This document shows, in pieces, positions 34,150-47,153 of a stretch of 64,000 nucleotides of DNA (positions are counted from its first letter, which is position 1; every line of letters starts with the position of its first letter). The translations under genes and the position numbers were made by a program. The stretch is from Aralia elata (Eukaryota; Streptophyta; Magnoliopsida; Apiales; Araliaceae): the NCBI GenBank assembly GCA_034770075.1, contig CM068385.1, forward strand, positions 1,124,223-1,188,222. The letters are read 5' to 3'. The notes beneath the pieces were generated by a model. That model saw only the letters and a list, made by a program, of their open reading frames with translations, did no database searches and was not told the DNA's origin.

Positions 34150-34908
34150 GAAAACTCAGCTAAAGTCTAACTTCTAAAAGGAGAAACTTTCATAAATAAT
34201 AAAGTAGCAAGCATTTGCGATTTGGTTGAATCTGTTTGAATTTGTTAAATGTGTGTATTTGTAATATTGTTGAATTGTTGAATGTGCGTAATTGTATTAT
34301 TATTATATGTATGCATGTTTTAATTTGTTGAATCTGTTTTAATAGGATTCGTTTTATTATTACATGTATGTTATGCATCTATGTATGTAAAAAATCCAAA
34401 TATATATGAATAAAAAATAGGCATATACCATCTTCCTCTTACAATATAATATTTAACCAACATCATTGAAATAGAATAAACGACATCCGCTACTATTAGT
34501 AACGGACGGGTTAGTACCTAAATATTAGTCATTTTGTGACCACTATGCCCCAAGTCAATCCAAATAATTGCAGACGAATATAGATTTTGACTACTTTCGC
34601 TACTATTAGTAGCGGATGTGTATGAATAGTCAAAATTGAAAGTTAAAATTCAGTCCAATCCAAATCAAACTTGAATGTATTACTATTGTCTGCTACAATT
34701 AGTTAGCAGTAGACGCATATTAAAAAGCCCATGTTACTAAATTCTATTACTAATTAGGACACATAGGAGTTATAAAGTTAATCGATCTTTTAACCTAACG
34801 AGTAATCACACAACTTGCATTTAGGAAGAAAGCTACGTAATTCATAAACGAGGTATTACAAATTCCTATCAAGTATTATCTTCTCTAATTTGTATAAAAT
34901 TTTTAATT
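34150..34908. other. Downstream flank of the fusion gene with CACTA-like subterminal words
   Basis: After the poly(A) signal the sequence is AT-rich and without a gene. Two inverted-type words CATCCGCTACTATTAGTA and TCGCTACTATTAGTAGCGGA (near 34,484 and 34,599) and a related one near 34,690 look like subterminal repeats of a DNA transposon, but no termini were found. Confidence 0.4.
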
Positions 34909-35848
34909 ATGGTTGGAGATATGTTTAATTCCAGTTCTTTAAATTCTTCTCATGATGATATTGACATGGATAATATTGGTGTTCATAACTCATAATAATG
35001 ATTCAAAAATTTCATATGAGGGCCGGATTTTTTCTACTCTCCAAGAGGCAGAAGATTTTTATAGAGCCTATGAACGTAGTAATGGATTTGAAATAAAAAT
35101 TGTGGCAAGTCATAAATATGCTTGTTCCAACCAATTGTCCAACAGACTTTTTACATGTAAGAAAGCTAGAAAACCAACTGAAAAAAAGAAGAAAAAGAAA
35201 CAAGACGTTGATGAAGTTGAGTGTACTAAGGTCAAAAGAAAAATGAATTCTATAGGTCGCACGATGTGCAAAGCTAGAATGTCTATTATTCATCTAAAGA
35301 AAGAAGATATGTGGAAAGTTTAAAATTTTGAGTTAACTCACAATCATGATTTAGTCACTCTAAGCAAGAAAAATCTTATTGAAACACGAAGAAATATAAC
35401 TCTTATTACTCGAACTTTAATCGAAACTTTAAATAGTGCTAGAGTTAGCCTAAGTAAAATGATAAATGTTTTCAGTGAAATAGGAGGAGGGACGGAAAAT
35501 GTAGGTTTTAGTGATAAAGATGTTAGAAATGTCGTGCAAAATATAAGACGTGACATAATAGATTCAAACGATGCCCAAGCAACATTAGAGTACTTGTAAA
35601 AACTTTCAACGAAAAATCCTCTATTTTTTTACGATATCAAACGAGATGATATATGATAATCGCATTACATGCATTTTGTGGATAGATTACCGATCAATCA
35701 TAGCTTGAAATATTTTTGGGATGTAGTGACATTTAATACTACGTATTGGACGAACAAGTATTCCATACCATTTGTTCCGTTCACCACAAGGGTAAATCAT
35801 CATTATCATTCCATCTTGTTTGTTTTTACATTGATTAATGATGAAACA
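34909..35848 (+). pseudogene. FAR1-related (MULE-transposase-derived) gene, broken and truncated
   Basis: The segments read FSTLQEAEDFYRAYERSNGF with a lysine-rich stretch (FAR1 DNA-binding region), LTHNHDLVTLSKKNLIETRR, and SEIGGGTENVGFSDKDVRN. Next comes FVDRLPINHSLKYFWDVVTF, then NTTYWTNKYSIPFVPFTTRVNHH, the start of the MULE transposase core. The ATG at 34,909 opens a frame that meets stops after 28 codons, so a frameshift separates it from the FAR1 frame. Further stops follow at 35,323 and 35,599. The coding sequence ends in INDETC where an LTR begins at 35,849. It is a light-signalling-type FAR1-related gene or a domesticated-transposase relative, and clearly non-functional here. Confidence 0.8.
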
Positions 35849-37005
35849 TGTGACGCCCTCAAAATAGGTCCACACAACTCATTTCATTGACAGAACTTCT
35901 AGACATTACCAATAATACTAATTGGTCTAATAATATCATATCAAATAATACAAGTTACTGTGTCGTATCAATCATTAAATTAATAATATAAAATACTATG
36001 CAGTTGTTACTATAACAATTATTGAATCAATAATATGCAATATTGTGCATATGTTACTGTAACAATTATTGAATCAATAATATGAAATACTATACAATAC
36101 CGTGTGCTACTGTGAAAAATCGCGTGTTACTGTACTTTTATCACCGGATATTTTAACAGTTAACGGTAAAAGTACCGTTGACAATTTTTTATTAAAAAAA
36201 TATTTCTGTCGTTTTCGGTATCCGACAGTAGTCGTTGTGGGCCCCATTAATAATTGGTTATTTTGGTGCCGTCATATGAATATTCATCGACAAAAGGAAT
36301 ATTTCTCAACATACTGTTTATCTGATAATTTACATATATCACCCATAACTATAATATTTTATCAATTAAACACTTACTGTTTAGAATAATAATCATAAAG
36401 AAAAATAAATTTTATTTCATAAAGTCAGGGTATTACAATCTCCCCTCCTTATGAAATTTCATCCTCGAAATTGATGTACGTATTTGACATTTCGAAGAGG
36501 TGAGGATACCTTGCTCTCATTTCAGATTTTAACTCCCAGATCATTTCCTCTCTATCATGGTTTTTCTATAAAACTTTGACTTGAGGCATAACCTTTGAAC
36601 GTAGAATCTATTCATTCTTATCCAAGATCTTGGCAAGTACCTCCTCATATGTTAAATCCTTTGCTATCTCGTATGGTTTTAATTCCATAATGTGGTTCGG
36701 GTCTTTTACATATTTACGTAGTATAAATATGTAAAAAATATTATGAACAAGAGACATACTTGGCGGTAGGGCGAGTCTGTAGGCCATAGTTTTTACTCGG
36801 TCGAGGATTTCAAATGGACCAATAAATCAAGGGTTCAGTTTTCCTCTCTTTTTGAATCTCGTAACTCCTTTCCATAGAGCAACACATAAAAATATATGGT
36901 TTCCAACATTGAATTCCTCGTCCCTTCGATGAAGATCATCATAACTCTTTTGTTGATCTTATGCTGCTTGTATATGTTGTCGGATCATTTGAATCTTTTC
37001 TATAA
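35849..37005 (-). mobile_element. 3' end of a Ty3/gypsy chromovirus: integrase C-terminus, chromodomain and 3' LTR
   Basis: On the minus strand, 37,000 down to about 36,455 reads EKIQMIRQHIQAA…RRDEEFNVGNHIF…IGPFEILDRV…YRLALPPSMSLVHN…LRKYVKDPNHI. It then gives a chromodomain-like end (PQVKVL…DREEMIWELKSEM…YPHLF) with four in-frame stops. A purine tract AAGGAGGGGAG follows, then a 589-bp LTR at 36,437-35,849 (TGTAATACCCTGAC … GAGGGCGTCACA in the element's direction). The rest of the element is missing: at 37,006 another LTR fragment begins. Insertion of this element truncated the FAR1-related gene. Confidence 0.75.
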
Positions 37006-37254
37006 TTGTAACGATCGCGAATCGTGTGTACCCTTATAATTTGGGTTTATAAATATTATGAAATATATTAAATTTTTATTTTTATATGATGTTTAAAGGT
37101 TATGTTATAGCCTAGATATGCAAATGTATGAATTTTATGTGTCGTAAGTTTCGTATAAGCGAATAGATTAATTTCGCGAAATATCACCATATTACTATTC
37201 ACACGTTACTATTCACTAGTCACTATTCATATCAAAAGATTTTTACGTCTTTTT
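37006..37254 (+). mobile_element. Fragment of a large chromovirus LTR
   Basis: TGTAACGATCGCGAATCG and the following ~240 bp match, in the opposite orientation, the stretch around 33,250-33,470 of the solo LTR in the fusion gene's intron. It is probably continued at 39,243-42,076, split by the element in between. Confidence 0.55.
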
Positions 37255-39242
37255 CAATTTCTATTAATTTCCCATCTGATTCTCAAGATTTCGAATCGAC
37301 ACTGCTTGGATTTTTACATTTAAATCCACTAAGTTCAACAGCTGATCTTGATCACTCATTCTTTCGTCCGTAGCTGTAATAAACTTTGTCAAGGCCTCCT
37401 CTAAACTCAGTTTCCTTTCATCATGTGGAGAGGCTGAATCCTGAAATTCTGGAGTGTATGATTAGCTTGGAGCAAAGGTTTGGACTTGATTATTATGGCT
37501 CCATGAAAAATCTGGATGATACCCCCAATCTTGATGATAGTTGTTGGGATAGGTATAACTGTTAAGGTAATCGCCGAAATTGCCACTATACTGCATTGAC
37601 TCAAAATTGATGGCGCATTGATGACTTGGATGATTTCCAGCACACTAATCACAAATCACCGCCACACTTTGACTACGTTGTACTGCAAAAACGTCAATCA
37701 TCCTCGAAAGTGTCCCAATCTGTGCTGACAATTCATCGAATTCATAAATTCCTGTCGCTCTTGGCTGAGTCATTCTCGTATAAGGCCACTGATAGTCATA
37801 GTTGGCCATGGTGTACCTCAAAAGGAAGTAAAATAGAAAAAGAAATAAAATAAAATAAAATAAAAATAAAACGTTTAAATTAAGATTGAATTGATTATAA
37901 CTAATATGGAAATAAATATTAAACAAAAAGATTCCCCGGCAACGGCGCAAAAAACTTGTTGTCAGATTTCACAATCAACAATTACGTGCAAGTATACATG
38001 ATTAACAAGTAATAAAGTGATAAGATAGAGTGTCGAACCCACAGGGAATTTTTGTTCAATAATTTCCAACTACTAGTACTATATCAATTCAATTTTATTT
38101 AAACAATCACAATTTGTATAACGATTAAAGCTAATTAAATTAAAACTGAGAATAAGAGCTAACACAAAAGTTGAAATTCAGATTTTTAAAGGCTTAAGAC
38201 TACAATATTCCCAATTATGCAATACAAACTAATTATCCAATTCATCCAATTATTAACTTCAATAGAGTTGTTAACAGGAATTCAAAGTTATTCATAAGCC
38301 ATTTCCCAAGTGATTAAATAAATTTATTTAACCCAATTAATTCTACGATATTCCTATGCAAAACTAAAGAATTAAATTCATTAAACACCAATTCCCAATA
38401 GTTACATGCAGCGAAGAGATATCTCTATTCACTTCACAACCCCAATTATTCATCTCATGCAAATAATTAAGAATACATGTTATCACATTCAGATCTAACC
38501 CTAGATTTCATCTCCCGAATTCATCTAAAATATCCCGCTAATTGATGATCAGACAATTATTCAAAAAAACACAAAATATGATAGACAACTCAATATTAGA
38601 TAATAACTAGAATCAAATAGATAATTAATCCATAAACATAAAAGATTCAATTGTAGCCTTAATTGAAAATTTAGTTCATACTGAAAATAGAAATCATGAA
38701 TCCCAAATAAGTCATCCAAATTAAATTACAAATTTAAGATAGAGGATAAGAAAAACTCAGTAGAAGTTCTTCAATCTTTCAGTCTCTAATCTGAATTCCT
38801 TGCGATGCTTTCTAGTCTCCAATCTCCCAATTCAGCTCTGTATCACAATCCTTGCGTATGTGTGTAACTATGAATGTATCTATGTATGTGTATCCCCCTA
38901 TTTCTATCTCTCTTTGTCTCTTTTATAGTTTCTGAATCAAATCAGTAGAAAAAAATCCAATTCCAAATTGATTTCCCAAAAAAACTAAATTAAAATATTT
39001 TTTCCCTTCCGCGCATTCTCGCCCCGGCGAGAAATATAAGCTTGAGATTCTCGCCCCGGCGAGAACTCTGGTCCAGAATTTATAAAAATGCCATTAAACT
39101 CCAATTTTCCCCTCTTGACCCTCTGAAGCTGATTCCTACAAAACCAATGTATACACAAGTAAATGACACTAAAAATACTCAAAGATAGTAAAGAATTAAG
39201 CCTAAGATATATCTAATTCACAGGTATAAAACCTACTCATCA
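37255..39242 (-). mobile_element. 5' part of an Athila/Tat-like gypsy element: LTR, primer-binding site and gag remnant
   Basis: On the minus strand the LTR (39,242 down to 37,957, 1286 bp) begins TGATGAGTAGGTTTTATACC and ends CTGACAACA. Just inside is GCGCCGTTGCCGGGGAA (37,932-37,948), complementary to the 3' end of tRNA-Asp. A gag-like frame starts MANYDYQWPYTRMTQPRATG (37,809 down) and continues past one stop to CAGNHPSHQC and NSYTYPNNYHQDWGYHPDFS before breaking off near 37,255. The LTR carries two copies of the palindrome TTCTCGCCCCGGCGAGAA (39,016-39,033 and 39,048-39,065). A sister gag lies at 46,218. Confidence 0.75.
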
Positions 39243-42076
39243 GGAAACCACCAAACACTGTGGACCAATTAGAAGAGAGAATGGAGGGAGTGGTCGACAG
39301 CTTGTTTGCACTTGCCGACCAAGTTTATTGAGAAGCCGAATGGGAGAAACATTCTCCTTAAACCCATTAATTAGGCAGCTTGACATGCAGCCCTCATCCC
39401 TCCCCAAATATTCCATCTGGCTTTATCCTTGTCCCATTTCTAAGCTCAGCTCATTGCAAATAATAGTGAGAGTTGCAAAGAGAGGGAGATTTGTAGAGGT
39501 AGGGGCGGAAGAGAAGAGAAAAAGTGCTCAATTGTGCAACTATTTCAATCTCCCATACCATTCCATTCGATTCTTTCCTTCCTCATTTCCAGGTTCAGCT
39601 GCAGAGAGGAGGGTGAGAAGAGAGAAAGTTGTCAGAAGAAAGAAGAAGAAGTAAGAGAGAGAAAGCAAACGGGTGAAGAAGAAGGAGAAGAGAAACAAGC
39701 AAGAGGAAGAAGAAAAGTACCCTAGAAAACCTCCATAGCATCAAAGAAGCAAGAATCTAAGGTAAAACCATTAAACCCCAAACTTTTCTTCCATTTTCAA
39801 GTTTTCTTGAGTTTTTAAGCTTTTGGGTTGATGGGTTTGATTTTGTTTACCAATTATTGTTGTTATGGTTGGTTGTAAACTATTATGGAAGTGTTTAAGA
39901 TCTTAAATACCTTCCTAATAACATTAAAATGGAACAATATGGACAAGAAATCCCTACCCTATGCTTAATGGAGGAACAACATGAACTTTGGGAAAAATTA
40001 TAAACTTTGAACATTTTAGAGGTCTTTGTAGCTTAGTTATTGTCTCTATAAATGTTGTAATATGTTATGATGTTGTATTTCCATAGGTTATGAAGATAAC
40101 CTAGTTGGAATGAAGGAAAAATGAGTTAAAATAAGTTTGTGGTAAAGAAATTGATAGAACATGTTTTGAAAAAGAAAAAGAGAGTATAAACTTTATATTT
40201 GAGCAAGATTGGTAATTTTCTAATGTTAATGATAGTCTTTGGACTTTTGGTATGTTGTAGCCCTGTGTCTTAGGAGTCCATAGAGTCTAAAATGGACTCA
40301 TTTGGATGTATAAAGAAGAAGTTATGAAGATTGAAGTGGAAAAGGGTCGGATTGCATAAGCAAAACGAACCTAAAAAAATCTGCTACTGATGAATGGCAC
40401 CGCAGCGCCGTTCCTAGCTCTAATCGCAGCGTTGCAGCACCACTGATGTGGCTTAGATTGAATTAAATAGATCGGTGCCGCAACGTCGGTCTTAGTTCAA
40501 AACCTAGCGCTGCAGCGTCAGATCAACCCGGAGCAAAACAACCCCAGCGCCGCAGCACCGAGTCTTTAGTGTAAAGGCGACACTGCAGTGCCGATTCCTG
40601 TTCATGCCCAGTAATGAGTTTTTAAAAAGACTTTTCAAGGGAGGTTTATGTAATTTTTTGTAATGATCATAAGACACATGATATAGTGTCATAGCAAGAC
40701 TTAAACACCTAATTGAATATTTGGTGTTGCTTTTTAAAGGGCATTCACATAAAATGATTTGACATGTTAGTTATTTATGGTGTGGTCCGATGATGTGACT
40801 AATTATAGTTTATTTATGTACACTTAAATGTGTAGGATATTTGATGAGTTGTATTATAATTTTGTAGCAGACGCTTGAGACAAGTTGCTTAACTTTATTC
40901 TTTTTATATATTGAATGCACGTTTCCTAACCTTACTCTAATTATTATTGAGCAATCCCTAACTTCATTCTTTTTATATAGTGAATGCAAGTTTCTTTAAC
41001 TTTATTCAACTTAGTTATTGAGCAAGTTCCTTAAACGTACAACTCTTATTAAATTGTGCGATTATCTGATGTTATGTAAGTTTATGACTTTCACAAATAA
41101 TTATTATGCAAGTATCCTTATTCTTATTCAAGATATCCAGTTATGCTATAATGTATGTTGTTGAAGCTTTAAAGTTCTATATTCCATGAACTGTTGAGAA
41201 TGTGGCATAAGCTAATTGTTTCAGCTCGACTTATATTGAATTACTTTATTGATTTAAGAATGAATCATTGAGATGTTATTGATAGTAAATATAGTTATCC
41301 AATCAAATTGTTTTGGCTTGGATTCCTAGATGTAAAGCTGAGAAGAACAACCCTATTATTGGAAAAAATATTTCTGGTCAATAATACTGATTGACCCTAT
41401 ATGGGTGATAACAAGACGCTTAGACGTTTATATAGATGGGGTACAATATATGGTATGATAAATTGATCCTCTAAAGTGCCCAGATAGAAAATGTTCGGTT
41501 TATAGTTATAAAACTATTAAACCCTTTTATGAAAGAAAATGGTTCAAGATCATTAGATTGTTCAATATGATTTTCATAATCAATGTAAATGAAAAGAATA
41601 CTATATCATTATTCATAAGTATTTGAGATATCGTTCACAACTATTGTTCAGTTATAGAACTGGGAGCATGATTCCTGATTTTATTGTTATTTAAATGTTA
41701 TACTTGTTGAGTAATTGAATGCTCATTCTTGCTTTAAATTACATACTTTTAGTTAAGGCAGAGCAGACAGAGAATTTCCATAAGGATAAAGGCAAGGGGA
41801 AAGTTACCGAGTAAAGGATATTATATTATATCCGCTTTTATAATAGTTTATGCTAGGAACGTGTGAACATTCTGGATTGGATTAATTATCTTAAGATGCT
41901 AAATGTTTATGTCAATGTCTTAGAACCTAAGATTTATAGAGTAAGACGTTGTGTAATATTTAGTAATTATATTTATGTCCTTATATTGATGAAAAATGGG
42001 TAGAATAGACGTTAAATGTGTAGTACCGTGAGCACCAAATCTGAGGGTAAAGAGACCCCAAATTTGGGGCGTCACA
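39243..42076 (+). mobile_element. Chromovirus LTR, main part
   Basis: This long AT-rich stretch has no gene. It ends GTAGTACCGTGAGCACC … AATTTGGGGCGTCACA at 42,076, the same ending pattern as the solo LTR at 28,972. It contains a purine-rich stretch (39,600-39,720) and five GC-rich words of the type GCAGCGCCG (40,395-40,560). Coding sequence resembling gag begins 200 bp later. I read it as the 5' LTR of the element that continues at 42,240. Confidence 0.55.
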
Positions 42077-42239
42077 GGTTGGTAAAATTCACATCGAGTT
42101 ATAAAGAATGAATTGAGAAAAATTCATTACAGATTATAAATTAACTTATGTGCTTATTTGTTATTAATAGACTTATGTTTGCACGGGTAAGAATTAAAAC
42201 TCGATTTGTTGTGGCAGGATACCAGAGATAGGAGAACCT

Positions 42240-44156
42240 AGTCATGCCTAGTCATGTTAGGGATGAAGTGCCATGAGATATTCAATTTATATGGGATTAG
42301 TTGGCACCGATAGAGCCAGCTCCAGCTGTTATTAAAGTAGGCCAAAAATATAGGCCTGAATTGGATCTAGAAGAAGATCCCGAGAAGATAGAAGAAGATT
42401 GGGATGAGGTACCACCTACCTCATTCGGACCCGATTTGTTTAGATTAGTGTATGATAATAACATGGAGTTACAAGACAAAGTTCAAGAGTTATAAGGGTA
42501 AGCTGACGAATGCCAAACCATAATTAACCAGCAAGGGGTAAAATTTTAGGACCTCACTACCCAAACAACAAAGCTTGAGTATAGACTGGCTTAGGCAGAA
42601 TAACGAGCGGCCGAGATGCAGGTTGAGAAAGAAATCCCTAAGGATCAGTTATATGAAGAGTTAGCAAGACGACCGAGGATGATAAGAGCATAGGTTAGTG
42701 CGGCTCGACGCGTAGATAATGTAGAAGGAGAAGTTCGGCCGAAGAAAATGAAGATGGATGAGATAGAGTATGCTTTCTATAATGCATTCAGAAGAGCACA
42801 AGATCGAATGTATTATTACCCGACACCGTCCGATTATCCTTGGTTTGTTATGGATAAGAAGATGATGATTCACATCATGGATCAAGAGTATGATAACGTT
42901 GAACGTGGGATGCATCCTTTAATTGTAAGTAGACGGATGTTAGGATATATATGTTTATATATCTATGTATGTATGTGTTTGTAATGTAAATCCCAAATTT
43001 TGATATAAATAGTGGGATATGATGATGATAATGTAATCCCGAAATTTTGGTTTGCTAAACGGGATGGAAGATATAATTGGCAGATATACTATGTGTATGA
43101 TGTACTGAATGAAGCTTATGTATATATACCTATGTTTGTTAAACATGACATGTATTATATATAAGTGCTTAAGATAGTTCTTGAATATTCCGATACGTAG
43201 ATAATGAACTACCAATGCTAATGTTAAACAGTAAGATGTCGCCGAGGAGAAGACAACAGACATAGGTGACTCTTGAGGGATCTGCCGAAAGAATTGGGGA
43301 AGTATACGCTAACCCCCTGTAGTAATGTGTAAATTTGCTTGTAGGAGTGCTTATGAATTAACCTACAATGCATACCATAACTTTTAGGGATTTTAAAGCC
43401 ATATGATCTCCAGAGTTTTGAGGGACTACCAATCCGATTGAAGCCAAAACTTGGGTTATGGAAGTGGAAAAGGTATTCAAATTAGCGCGAGTAGTAAAGG
43501 AGCAAAATTGCCTTTGCTACATTCATGTTGAAAGCATAAACGAGTTATTGGTGGCAGGTTAATAAGTGCCGAGGAGGGCAAAGAGTTATTACATGGGAGA
43601 AGTTTAAAGAAATATTTTTTTGAGACGTACTTTTCACCCAGTATGCAAAACCAGATGGAAGTATAGTTCTTGGAGCTTAAGCAAGGAACAATGTCAGTGC
43701 CATAATATGTTTCAAAATTTAATGAATTGGCATGATTTGCATCGTACCAAGTAAATACTAACAAAAGGAAGGGACGAAGATTTGAACAAGGACTGAAGCC
43801 TTGGCTTTACAGTCCAGTTTCAATGTTTCAATTGAATTCCGATCCTTTGCAGTAGTGTTAGAAAAAGCGATTATAGCTGAAGGTGTGAGTGAAGCGTTGA
43901 CTCGGTTCAACCAAGTAAAGAAGAATAAGAAGATAGAAGGAGGAAACAACGTCAGGGAAGCAGTGGAAATAGTAGAGGCCATAAGCGTGAGTGGAATGCC
44001 CTTGAAAATTTCGGGAATTCTGGGAATAAGCAAGGAGACCCGAAGAAGCGGGTAGAGCAGTGTAAGAAGTGTGGAAAGAATCACACGGGATTATGATTGA
44101 AAGGAAAAGTAGTATGTTACAGTTGTGGGCAAAAGGGACACATCTTCCCTAACTAT
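42240..44156 (+). pseudogene. Decayed gag of a chromovirus-type Ty3/gypsy element
   Basis: An N-terminal acidic part (42,301-42,495, PAPAVIKVGQKYRPELDLEE) and later pieces such as YFSPSMQNQMEV.FLELKQGT, YVSKFNELA and FEQGLKPWLY (43,620-43,810) follow the order of a plant gypsy gag. All are broken by stops and frameshifts. The stretch ends in the first zinc knuckle CYSCGQKGHIFPNY, whose last Cys has become Tyr. It is cut at 44,156 by the LTR element inserted there and continues at 51,334. Confidence 0.7.
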
Positions 44157-46217
44157 TTGATGAGTGTATTTTATACACACAAATTGGGTACTTTTGGCCT
44201 TGATAATTTATAAGTCTTTAGCTATTTCGTTTTGTTTGTATGTATTTTTTCCTTATTGTTGAATTGTGTGGTTTTGTATTGCTATTATATTTTTTTGTAT
44301 GTTTTTATGTATTTTTACTTTGTTTTGTAGGAATTGAAATAAAGGCCCCTTGGATCTATCCGTTTTCGGCTTGAAGTTGGCATTCCAGCTGCTTGTTTCT
44401 CAATTTCACCCATGATCCAATCTGAATCTCTCAAAACTTAAAAAACGAAAGTTGTATATCTTTGTCTTAGCTTTCCAAAACATCCTGAATCATCCAATTT
44501 GAAGTTCGTATGAGATAGTAATAGTCATTTTACCATCGAATTTGGCATGAATTTTACACAATAGTTGCTTCAGGCTTAATTTGAGACTTGTTCCGGCTAA
44601 TATCTCGATAAACTTTAGTTATGAACGTTGTAGAGCTACTTCTTAGCTTTTTATAGCCTCTTTAATCGCCTTAATCTGAGTTCGAACGAAGAAGTTATGG
44701 TCATTTTTTCAACAGACATCGAAACTAATTCGGGGTACAGAGTTTCACCATCAGGGCGAAGGATTTCAGGCTTATTTTGGGCGTCGGGGCGAAGGATTTC
44801 AGGCCATTTTTTGCTCTGGTGCGGGAAACGCTTGGATGAAAATCAGATTTTACGATTTTTTAGTCCAATTTGGTGTGCTAAGCTAGGTTTTGCATCCAGG
44901 GACATATACATTTATAGGGAGTACGAAAAAAGGTAGGAAATGAGGAGAAAACATTAAATCTAGAGAGAGAGGCTACATAATACATCAAATTAAAGGGCCA
45001 AAGTGCTAAAATCAAGTTACATCAAGCAAGGCTAAGGAGCTAAAGCATCAAGGATTGCAAAATCAAGGAAGAGAAGCTATTGTTCATTATCAACCCATCA
45101 AACATCATATGAAAATCTATAAAAGTGGTTTTATCTCTAGTTTTTCGTTCTATTTTATAATCCAACATAATGTATAAATTGAATATGATGTTATTTGTAG
45201 TTACTATGACCTAGAACTAATATTCTAAGATTTCAATGGAACCCATCACATAGTTTGAATTGATTTCTCTTTCTTTGATATTAGTTAATCATTTGTGAAC
45301 TGGGTATAATAATTTATGCTTTATATATTAATTACCTAGCTAGTAATTACCTTGGGAACCTATATAAAATTGAGAAATAGATTATAGTGTTAAGACTTTG
45401 TTATGATATCATGTGAAAAATAGATATTCCTATGGGTAATTTATGAAATTAAGTGACGTGCGTTTTATTTATTATCCTCATGAATAGATAATTTGATTGT
45501 ATTTAGGATAGATATATACCTAAATATCACATGTATCCGTTTGAGAATCCATGCTTAATGATTTATATTGCGAAAGTTGGTAATTGATAGGGTGATTAAT
45601 GAGATTTGATGACACGTGTCTTGTTAATTATTCTTAATATTAGATTCTTGCTAGTGTGTAGAATATAGATATATCTATACACCGCATTAGGAAATACGTA
45701 CGTACCCATCAAGAGAGGCTTGTATATACTTGTTATTTCTTGGATAACAATTCTTGTGATTTAACTAGGTGAAAAGAGAGAGTTAAGATATTTAAATGAA
45801 GTGTTGGGAAAATTGTTATCTTAGACTTGTTAATATTAGATTTCATTATCTTAATGCTTTCTATAGTTCTTGGATTATTTGTTATCTTTATTAATGCAAA
45901 ACAACAAAAATACAATTGTCATTAGTTTAAATAAGATTGAGATGATAAAAGGTTAGTACTTGGAAATCATTAATAATAATTCCTCGTGAGATCGACACTT
46001 TACTTACTCTTTATTACTTGTTGACCGCGTATATTGTTGTTATATAATTCAAACACCAAGTTTTTGGCGCTGTTGTCGGGGAATTATTTTTCTAATGTTT
46101 GTCCAATATTAATTACAATCAAATTGATCTTAATTTAAACTTGTATATAAACTTGTTTTTAGTTTATTTTATCATTTATTTTTCTGTTTTAATGCTTTTT
46201 TCTTTACGAGGTACACC

Positions 46218-47153
46218 ATGGATAACTATAATGAGCAATGGCCTTACACAATGACTCAACCAAGTGCGGCAGGAAGGTTTGGACTCGAGGACTTTTCACC
46301 ACAAACAGAGTTAGTTTTGAGGATTCGTGAGGCGTTATAAGCACAATCTATTGAAAAGATAGCAGTTACATGTGATTATTGTGCTAACAATCACCTAAGT
46401 CATCAATGTACCGTCAGTTTTGGACCGATATACGAGGGTGATTACCTCAATAATTATGCTTATCTCGATTATCACCAAGATTTGGGGTATCACCCGGATT
46501 CTACATGGAGCTACAATTATGAAGATCAATACTATGCTTCAACTCCAACATATGCACCGAAATTCTCTTGGTCACCTCTATTGCCACAAGAAGAAAATTC
46601 AAATGTGAGGAAATTCATGTATAGGATCATAGCAAACCAAGAGGAGATGATGAGGAGTCAGGAAGCATCAAATTAATACCTCAATAATCAGATGGCACAA
46701 CTCATCAATACCTCAATCAATGGTCCTCATATTATGGAAGCCGAAACTGATGGAAAGCCCGAGCCAAATCTACAGCTGGATGAGCCACAAGAGATAGAAA
46801 TAGAGGAGACAATTGGGGATAAGGATAACACAGTCGGCGAAGAGATTTGTATTAGGTCAAACGAAGATGTGTCAATTGTATTAGTTCCCCAAGTCCCTTC
46901 TCCATCAAAGTTCAAGAATCCAGTCAGTTTTGCAAAACCGTGTCCAATTGGTAGTCATGTCATCGATAAGGCTCTGTATGACATGAGAGCTAGCACAACC
47001 TTGAAGCCATGGTGGGCAGATGAAAAGAAGATAGAAGCAGAGCCCGTTGTGCTTGGCAAGCCCCAATGCCCCAATCTTATCATAGACACAACAGAGGAAA
47101 CACCTAGCTTTTTGCATTTGAAATTGAGAACTTATCTACAAAAAGCAAGCTAA
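46218..47153 (+). pseudogene. gag-like frame of the non-autonomous LTR element
   Basis: The frame starts MDNYNEQWPYTMTQPSAAG and reads through one stop to CDYCANNHLSHQC (a CCHC-like knuckle) and YHQDLGYHPDSTWSYNYEDQ, then a second stop. It continues as a 153-aa open frame rich in Glu (46,692-47,153). The same motifs, in the same order, are in the minus-strand element at 37,809-37,255. It is a structural gag-type protein of Athila/Tat relatives, now disabled by stops. Confidence 0.75.

Noticed and set aside
37407..37652. Minus-strand 81-codon frame as a separate gene
   Set aside because: It overlaps the gag-like sequence of the minus-strand retroelement in another frame. The gag frame matches the sister element and this one does not.
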